DNA from: Amylibacter sp. IMCC11727
GTDB taxonomy: Bacteria; Pseudomonadota; Alphaproteobacteria; Rhodobacterales; Rhodobacteraceae
Direction of reading: 5' to 3'
DNA length: 64,000 nt
Assembly (NCBI RefSeq): GCF_029854195.1
Contig: NZ_CP122960.1
Location: forward strand, 2,548,001 to 2,612,000
Shown: positions 59,814-64,000 of the stretch, piece by piece
Layout of the letters: every line of letters begins with the position of its first letter
Position numbering within the stretch: the first letter of the stretch is position 1
Translations under genes and position numbers: made by a program
Notes under the pieces: generated by a model
Told to the model about the DNA's origin: nothing
The model's input: the letters and a program-made list of their open reading frames with translations, nothing else
Databases searched by the model: none

Positions 59814-60275
59814 ATGCAAATCAGACCCGCCAATCCAAACGATGCCGCGGCCTTGAACAGCATTTTGCAAGACCTCATCACCGCAGGAAAACGCGCCAAA
59901 CCGAGCAGCCCTGCGTTTGTGTTGTCCCATTACATCGCTCATCCCGACCAAATCCAATGCAGCCTTGCAATCGACCAAAACGGGCAGGCTCTCGGCTTCC
60001 AATCCCTCAAACGCGCCGTGCGAGGCAACCCTTACGGCACATCAATCGGATGGGGCATCATCGGCACGCACATCCGCCCTTCCGCCGCGCGGCGCGGCCT
60101 TGGGCGTGCCCTCTTTGAACACACCAAACGCGCGGCCCAGTCCAACAACATCCGCGAAATCGAAGCCCTTATCGCCGCTCACAACGCGCCAGCGCTTTCC
60201 TTCTATGCGTCGCTCGGGTTTCAAACCTATAAAAAGAGCGCCGAGACGGTTGGTAAATCCTTTAAGGTTCTTTAA
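59814..60275 (+). CDS. GNAT family N-acetyltransferase
   Basis: A 153-residue acetyltransferase-like protein starting MQIRPANPNDAAALNSILQD. The acetyl-CoA-binding motif A appears as IGTHIRPSAARRGLGRALFEHT (about residues 83-104), and the C-terminal AHNAPALSFYASLGFQTYKK is the usual motif B. Substrate unknown. AGGA lies about eight bases upstream. Separate from the preceding AT-rich gene by 145 bases that contain only a small AGGC-GCCT hairpin. Confidence 0.82.
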   Translation: MQIRPANPNDAAALNSILQDLITAGKRAKPSSPAFVLSHYIAHPDQIQCSLAIDQNGQALGFQSLKRAVRGNPYGTSIGWGIIGTHIRPSAARRGLGRALFEHTKRAAQSNNIREIEALIAAHNAPALSFYASLGFQTYKKSAETVGKSFKVL

Positions 60276-60308
60276 GAAGGCAACGTTCGTTTCTAAAGGC
60301 CCACCCCA

Positions 60309-60779
60309 ATGCAAGCCCCCTTCCGCTCCTCCCCCAAACACGTCCGCCCTGAATGGATCGACTATAACGGTCACCTCAACATGGCCTATTACACCGTGCT
60401 GTTCGACACCTCCGTCGATGAGATTTACGAAGAAATCGGCTTTGGCCCCGACTACGCCAAAAATGACGGCCACACGACTTACACGGCGGAGTTTCACATC
60501 AGCTACATCCGCGAGCTGCACGAAGGCGACGAGGTCTATGTGACCACGCAACTGATCGCCTACGACGAGAAACGGTTCCACACCTACCAAGAACTTTTCC
60601 ACGCCGACGGCTGGCTCGCTGCCACGGGCGAAGCGCTCGCGCTGCACATTGATATGTCAGGCCCGCGCGTGGCCCCGATGCCCGATCACATCCTTGCCAA
60701 TTTCAAGGCCATCCATGCAGCCCACAGCGTTTTGCCCTTGCCCAAACGGGTCAGCAAATCCATCTCAATCAAAGCCTGA
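60309..60779 (+). CDS. Hotdog-fold thioesterase family protein
   Basis: A 156-residue acyl-CoA thioesterase-like protein. VRPEWIDYNGHLNMAYYTVLFD (about residues 12-33) contains the D-x-N-G-H-x-N active site of the 4HBT/YbgC type. ISYIRELHEGDEVYVTT (about 64-80) is the second block. Possible roles include betainyl-CoA or other thioester hydrolysis in carnitine and betaine metabolism, which would fit sarcosine oxidase elsewhere; this is only suggestive. Located 33 bases after the GNAT gene. Confidence 0.82.
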   Translation: MQAPFRSSPKHVRPEWIDYNGHLNMAYYTVLFDTSVDEIYEEIGFGPDYAKNDGHTTYTAEFHISYIRELHEGDEVYVTTQLIAYDEKRFHTYQELFHADGWLAATGEALALHIDMSGPRVAPMPDHILANFKAIHAAHSVLPLPKRVSKSISIKA

Positions 60780-60878
60780 CGGTTTTTCGCCCAAGGCCAC
60801 TCAACGCACCACTCTGCCCTTGCTCTGTCGCCCCTAATCGGGCAAAACCACAGCCGATCAAGTGATGGGAAAGTCAAA

Positions 60879-61373
60879 ATGCAAACCTTTGAATACAAAG
60901 TCGTTCCAGCCCCAAATCGGTCCAAACGGATCAAAGGCGTCAAAGGAACCGCAGGGCGTTTTGCCGCCGTTTTGACTGAAACCATGAACGAACAGGCCGC
61001 CGAAGGCTGGGAATACCTGCGTTCCGACAGCCTGCCCGTCGAAGAGAAACCAGGCTTGCTGAAATCCCGTGTTGAAACATATCAAACGGTTCTGGTGTTT
61101 CGCCGCACCGTTGTGGCCGATGAAACAACCGCCATGGCAGGATATATCGAAGATCAAACCGATATGGTCGAAGCCGAGCCAGACCCCGTGGTCGAACCCG
61201 CACACACCCCAGAATCAGCGCAGGAACCAACGGAACTGCCTGCCGAACCTGCCGTGTCTTCAGACTGGGCCGAAACAACGGAATATCCCGCCGACCCTCC
61301 GATGACGAGCCAAGCGGAAGACAGCCCTTTCGCTCAGCCAGAAAACGCAGCCGACGATCCCGCAACGCGTTAA
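60879..61373 (+). CDS. DUF4177-type protein with acidic tail
   Basis: A 164-residue protein: an N-terminal DUF4177-like domain (about residues 1-76: MQTFEYKVVPAPNRSKRIKG, then MNEQAAEGWEYLRSD, then TYQTVLVFRR) followed by a long acidic, Pro/Glu-rich tail that is probably disordered. Family function is unknown. Convergent with bolA, nine bases apart. Confidence 0.7.
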   Translation: MQTFEYKVVPAPNRSKRIKGVKGTAGRFAAVLTETMNEQAAEGWEYLRSDSLPVEEKPGLLKSRVETYQTVLVFRRTVVADETTAMAGYIEDQTDMVEAEPDPVVEPAHTPESAQEPTELPAEPAVSSDWAETTEYPADPPMTSQAEDSPFAQPENAADDPATR

Positions 61374-61381
61374 TCGCCGCG

Positions 61382-61651
61382 TTAGCTGCTCACATCGAGC
61401 GCCAGCGCATGGACCCGTTCGTCCATCTCGGCTTTGACACAGGCCATGACGGCACGTTGGCGCGCCACACGGCTCATCCCCTTGAGCGTCTCTGCCCGCA
61501 TCACAATACGAAAATGGGTCTCGCCCCCTTCGCGGTATCCCCCATGCCCCCGATGATCTTCACTTTCATCAATAATTTCAAGAGTTTGCGGCTCAAACTC
61601 AGCCGTTAACTTGCGCTCCATGCGCTCTTTCATTGTCATATTTTTTACCAT
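61382..61651 (-). CDS. BolA family protein
   Basis: An 85-89 residue BolA-fold protein (KH-like) with RKLTAEFEPQTLEIIDES, HRGHGGYREGGETHFRIVM (residues about 34-52, His ligand region) and SRVARQRAVMACVKAEM. BolA proteins bind [2Fe-2S] clusters with monothiol glutaredoxins and affect iron-sulfur trafficking. Start is uncertain: ATG at 61651 (used here) or 61639, with AGGGTGA just upstream of the first. Divergent from the J-protein gene, a common arrangement in alphaproteobacteria near cobS. Confidence 0.88.
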   Translation of the reverse strand: MVKNMTMKERMERKLTAEFEPQTLEIIDESEDHRGHGGYREGGETHFRIVMRAETLKGMSRVARQRAVMACVKAEMDERVHALALDVSS

Positions 61652-61819
61652 TCACCCTAAAATGCCCCTTGGCGCTCTGGCTTAATAAGCTAAACTCCCT
61701 CGTCCGAGTCGAAAAGCACTTCTATGACTTCAGGTTGTAAAAACTGTGTTTCTCACTCGGTTTCGCGGCGGCCCTACTCTTTCGGGCTGGAATAGAACGC
61801 ACTCACAAAGGATGACCCA

Positions 61820-62473
61820 ATGGCCGAACGCTCGCCGTTTGATTTCGACATTTCCGTTTCTGCTGATAAAAAGCGGCGCGCCAAAGGACGGCGCGGCATG
61901 TCTGGCGCGTTTGAAACGTCATCCCGTCAATGCCAGCACGATGGCTGCAACGAACCGGGCAAATACCGCGCGCCAAAACATCCTGACAATCTGGAAGAGT
62001 TTTATTGGTTCTGCCTCACGCACATCCGCGAATTTAACTCCAAATGGAACTTCTTCGAAAACCACTCCGAAGAAGAAATGGAAAAACAATTCGCCGCAGA
62101 TCGCGTATGGGACCGCGACACAAAACCCTTCGGGGATAAGGCCAACCACGCCAAAGCCACCATCGAAGAAAAAGCATGGGCACGGCTCGGCATCGAAGAC
62201 CCGACCGAAGTGCTTGGCGCAAACGCCACCCGCAATCCCGGCAAATCAGACCCAGCAGGGGGCACACGGCGCTTGCCTGCCGCCGAACGCAAGGCGATTG
62301 ATATTTTGGAAGCACGGGACAACTGGACCAAAGCAGAACTGCGCAAACAGTACAAAAAACTGATCAAAGAACTGCACCCAGACATGAACGGCGGCGACCG
62401 CTCAGACGAAGACCGCCTGCAACAGGTCGTTTGGGCTTGGGATCAAATCAAGAATTCCAAACTCTTTAAATAA
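61820..62473 (+). CDS. C-terminal J-domain protein with putative zinc module
   Basis: A 217-residue protein with a J domain at the C-terminus (about residues 160-217: NWTKAELRKQYKKLIKELHP then DMNGGDR, carrying HPD), unlike DnaJ where it is N-terminal. Before it, CQHDGCNEPGKYRAPKHPD and FYWFCLTHI supply two Cys, Cys and His that could bind zinc (about residues 38-70). It would recruit an Hsp70 to a specific client. This J-protein habitually lies near bolA and cobS. The 3' end overlaps the convergent aspartoacylase-like gene by eight bases. Confidence 0.82.
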   Translation: MAERSPFDFDISVSADKKRRAKGRRGMSGAFETSSRQCQHDGCNEPGKYRAPKHPDNLEEFYWFCLTHIREFNSKWNFFENHSEEEMEKQFAADRVWDRDTKPFGDKANHAKATIEEKAWARLGIEDPTEVLGANATRNPGKSDPAGGTRRLPAAERKAIDILEARDNWTKAELRKQYKKLIKELHPDMNGGDRSDEDRLQQVVWAWDQIKNSKLFK

Positions 62474-63509
62474 TCTCGTCTTCATCAAACAGCGGGTCAC
62501 GCTCCATCTGCGTGGCCCAATCTTCAACCGCTTCTTCTGCCTCGGCCGTGGATTTCACCTCGGCAATATGGAACGTGGCGTCCCCTTCGTTCACCACAGG
62601 CAACACTGCCCGCCCGATGATGACACCGCCCAATGGTGCAATCAGCTCTGCCTCTTCTTGGCCAAACGGGTCAGATACCGCGCCCAGCACATCGCCTTCT
62701 TTCACAAAATCGCCTTCCCCTTTGAACCCGCGCAACAACCCGCCCGCAGGGGAACGCACCCATTTGCTGCCCTCACATAAAACGCTTGGCCCTTTGGGTT
62801 TGGCGATACCTTTGCGCGATACCATGCCCAGATGCCGCAATACGCGCAAAATCCCCGCCACGCCCGCACGCACAGCCATTTCATCAAACCGCAGCCCTTC
62901 GCCTGCCTCATACAACAGCACATCCACACCGCGCTCCGCCGCACATTGCCGCAAACTGCCTTCGCGCAAGTCAGAGGTCAGGATCACAGGGGCGCCAAAC
63001 ACATGGGCCAAATCCAGCATACCTTCGCGCCCTTCGGACACACGAATTTGCGGCAGGTTCGTGCGGTGAATGGCGGCAGAATGCAAATCCACCCCAAAAT
63101 CACATCGCGCCACAATATCGTTAAGGAAAATATGCGCCAAACGCGATGCCAGCGATCCTTTGCTGGAACCTGGGAAAGATCGGTTCAAATCGCGTCGATC
63201 AGGCAAATACCGCGATCGCATCAAAAACCCATAGGTGTTCACAATCGGCACCACAATTAACGTGCCGCGCAGGGTATCGAGCCCCTCAAACCCCAACAAC
63301 CGGCGCACGATTTCCACGCCAATCACCTCATCCCCATGCACACCCGCGCTGACGAAAAAGGTCGGCCCCGCCTTTTTACCGTGGATCACATGGGCAGACA
63401 GCGCCACAGGGGTATGATCCGCCATCACGCTAACAGGCAAATGCACCGTGGCCCGCGTCCCCGCAGCCACCGCCGTGTCGCCCAATACAAAATCCGCCCG
63501 CTTAGCCAT
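62466..63509 (-). CDS. Succinylglutamate desuccinylase/aspartoacylase-family zinc hydrolase
   Basis: A 347-residue zinc carboxypeptidase-fold enzyme. FVSAGVHGDEVIGVEIV (about residues 55-71) gives the H-x2-E zinc ligands, DRRDLNRSFPGS (about 106-117) the substrate arginines, and DFGVDLHSAAIHR (about 141) the third zinc His. The C-terminal 100 residues form a biotinyl-like beta domain (GDVLGAVSDPFGQEEAE). Start ATG at 63509 is preferred over the upstream GTG because AAAGGA is eight bases away. Substrate unknown. Divergent from cobS. Confidence 0.85.
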   Translation of the reverse strand: MAKRADFVLGDTAVAAGTRATVHLPVSVMADHTPVALSAHVIHGKKAGPTFFVSAGVHGDEVIGVEIVRRLLGFEGLDTLRGTLIVVPIVNTYGFLMRSRYLPDRRDLNRSFPGSSKGSLASRLAHIFLNDIVARCDFGVDLHSAAIHRTNLPQIRVSEGREGMLDLAHVFGAPVILTSDLREGSLRQCAAERGVDVLLYEAGEGLRFDEMAVRAGVAGILRVLRHLGMVSRKGIAKPKGPSVLCEGSKWVRSPAGGLLRGFKGEGDFVKEGDVLGAVSDPFGQEEAELIAPLGGVIIGRAVLPVVNEGDATFHIAEVKSTAEAEEAVEDWATQMERDPLFDEDEII

Positions 63510-63702
63510 TGGCACAATCCTTTGAAACCTGCCCCTGCTTTGTGCATTTCAAGGTAAAGTGCAAGAGACCCACCCAATTCCTTGTGACGTTAAGTCCAAT
63601 TCAAATTTCGACCTACCCCTTGCACCCTACCGCGATATATTCCACTAAGCACTGCACGCCTTTTAACGGGCTCATTTTTTACGATCACGCGGGACGAAGA
63701 CT

Positions 63703-64000
63703 ATGGCTGACGGCAACTTGGATATGATGGCTGAACCAACAGAAGAAATTTCTGTTCGCGATGTGTTTGGCATTGATACGGACATGAAAGTCAAAGGGTT
63801 CAAACAGAACTCTGACCGTGTACCAGAAGTCGACAGCACCTATAAATTCGACCCAGACACCACAATGGCGATTTTGGCGGGCTTTTCACACAACCGCCGT
63901 GTGATGATCCAAGGCTATCACGGCACAGGGAAATCCACCCACATCGAACAGGTGGCCTCCCGCCTCAACTGGCCAGCCGTGCGCGTGAATCTGGACAGCC
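63703..64000 (+). CDS. cobS: Cobaltochelatase subunit CobS (3' end beyond window)
   Basis: First 99 codons of CobS, an AAA+ ATPase subunit of aerobic cobaltochelatase, which inserts cobalt into hydrogenobyrinate diamide for vitamin B12 synthesis. The frame reads SVRDVFGIDTDMKVKGF, then TYKFDPDTTMAILAGF, then the Walker A loop GYHGTGKSTHIEQVASR, all as in the family. The ATG has a weak GAAG upstream. The remaining gene and probably cobT lie outside. The 193-base gap before it shows no clear element. Confidence 0.93.
   Translation, partial: MADGNLDMMAEPTEEISVRDVFGIDTDMKVKGFKQNSDRVPEVDSTYKFDPDTTMAILAGFSHNRRVMIQGYHGTGKSTHIEQVASRLNWPAVRVNLDS

Overview
The window is a gene-dense stretch of chromosome from an alphaproteobacterium, most likely a Roseobacter-group member of the Rhodobacterales with mid-range GC content. 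The evidence is the gene content and order: lgt-midA-pgeF, DUF1150 beside hsp20, DUF465 beside purE, heterotetrameric sarcosine oxidase (soxB/D/A/G), ccmI-ruvX-DUF1289, a CIRCE-controlled groESL, three TRAP transporter genes, glcB with a GlcG-like gene, and a bolA/J-protein/cobS neighbourhood. No rRNA, tRNA, CRISPR array, insertion sequence, integrase or prophage gene was seen. Nearly all of the window is ordinary chromosomal backbone.

Layout. 0-5 kb: a LytTR regulator (probably cut by the window edge), a drug/metabolite transporter, ubiK, then the overlapping operon lgt-midA-pgeF. 5-9.1 kb: a divergent Lrp-type regulator and trxB, then a MarR-type EPS regulator that runs in frame, without a stop codon, into the bifunctional ATP sulfurylase/APS kinase. 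9.2-18.9 kb: phzF-DUF1150-hsp20 with a heat-shock promoter, DUF465-purE-purK, a lipase-like protein, a second EamA transporter, groESL and a sugar-type symporter. 19-25 kb: yjbH-yjbF (exopolysaccharide-linked envelope proteins) and a TRAP transporter. 25.4-36.2 kb: M48 protease lipoprotein, gltX, a secreted nuclease, a nonsense-interrupted exported protein gene, nadE, a secreted 19-repeat MORN protein, and an rRNA methyltransferase coupled to a PIN nuclease. 36.5-42.1 kb: sarcosine oxidase genes, split by two small membrane-protein genes on the opposite strand. 42.3-50 kb: ccmI-ruvX-DUF1289, an aspartic protease, a PhyH-like dioxygenase, a TSUP exporter, dusA and a two-gene deoxyfuconate-type catabolic module. 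50-64 kb: malate synthase G, pepN, a DMSP-lyase-like cupin, gatB, small accessory genes, bolA, a J-protein, an aspartoacylase-family enzyme and the start of cobS.

How genes connect. gltX (a variant GluRS) and gatB belong to the indirect Gln-tRNA route usual in alphaproteobacteria. Sarcosine oxidase and malate synthase G fit use of methylated amines and C2 compounds by marine bacteria. PAPS synthesis (Sat/APS kinase) joined to an EPS-type MarR domain, together with yjbH-yjbF 10 kb away, hints at a link between sulfation and exopolysaccharide; this is inference. Stress control is readable directly: a CIRCE operator over a sigma-70-type promoter at groES, and a sigma-32-type promoter at hsp20.

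The most unusual signals are: (1) a 48-nt hairpin element present twice with compensatory stem changes, always 3' of a gene in the same orientation, with a third related copy; (2) the MarR-Sat reading-frame fusion with a palindromic operator candidate; (3) a TAG-interrupted secreted protein; (4) the antisense small-gene pair and perfect inverted repeat inside the sox locus; (5) a DMSP-lyase-family cupin with Phe in place of the expected catalytic Tyr; and (6) a 22-codon gene with a good ribosome binding site and a strong terminator.
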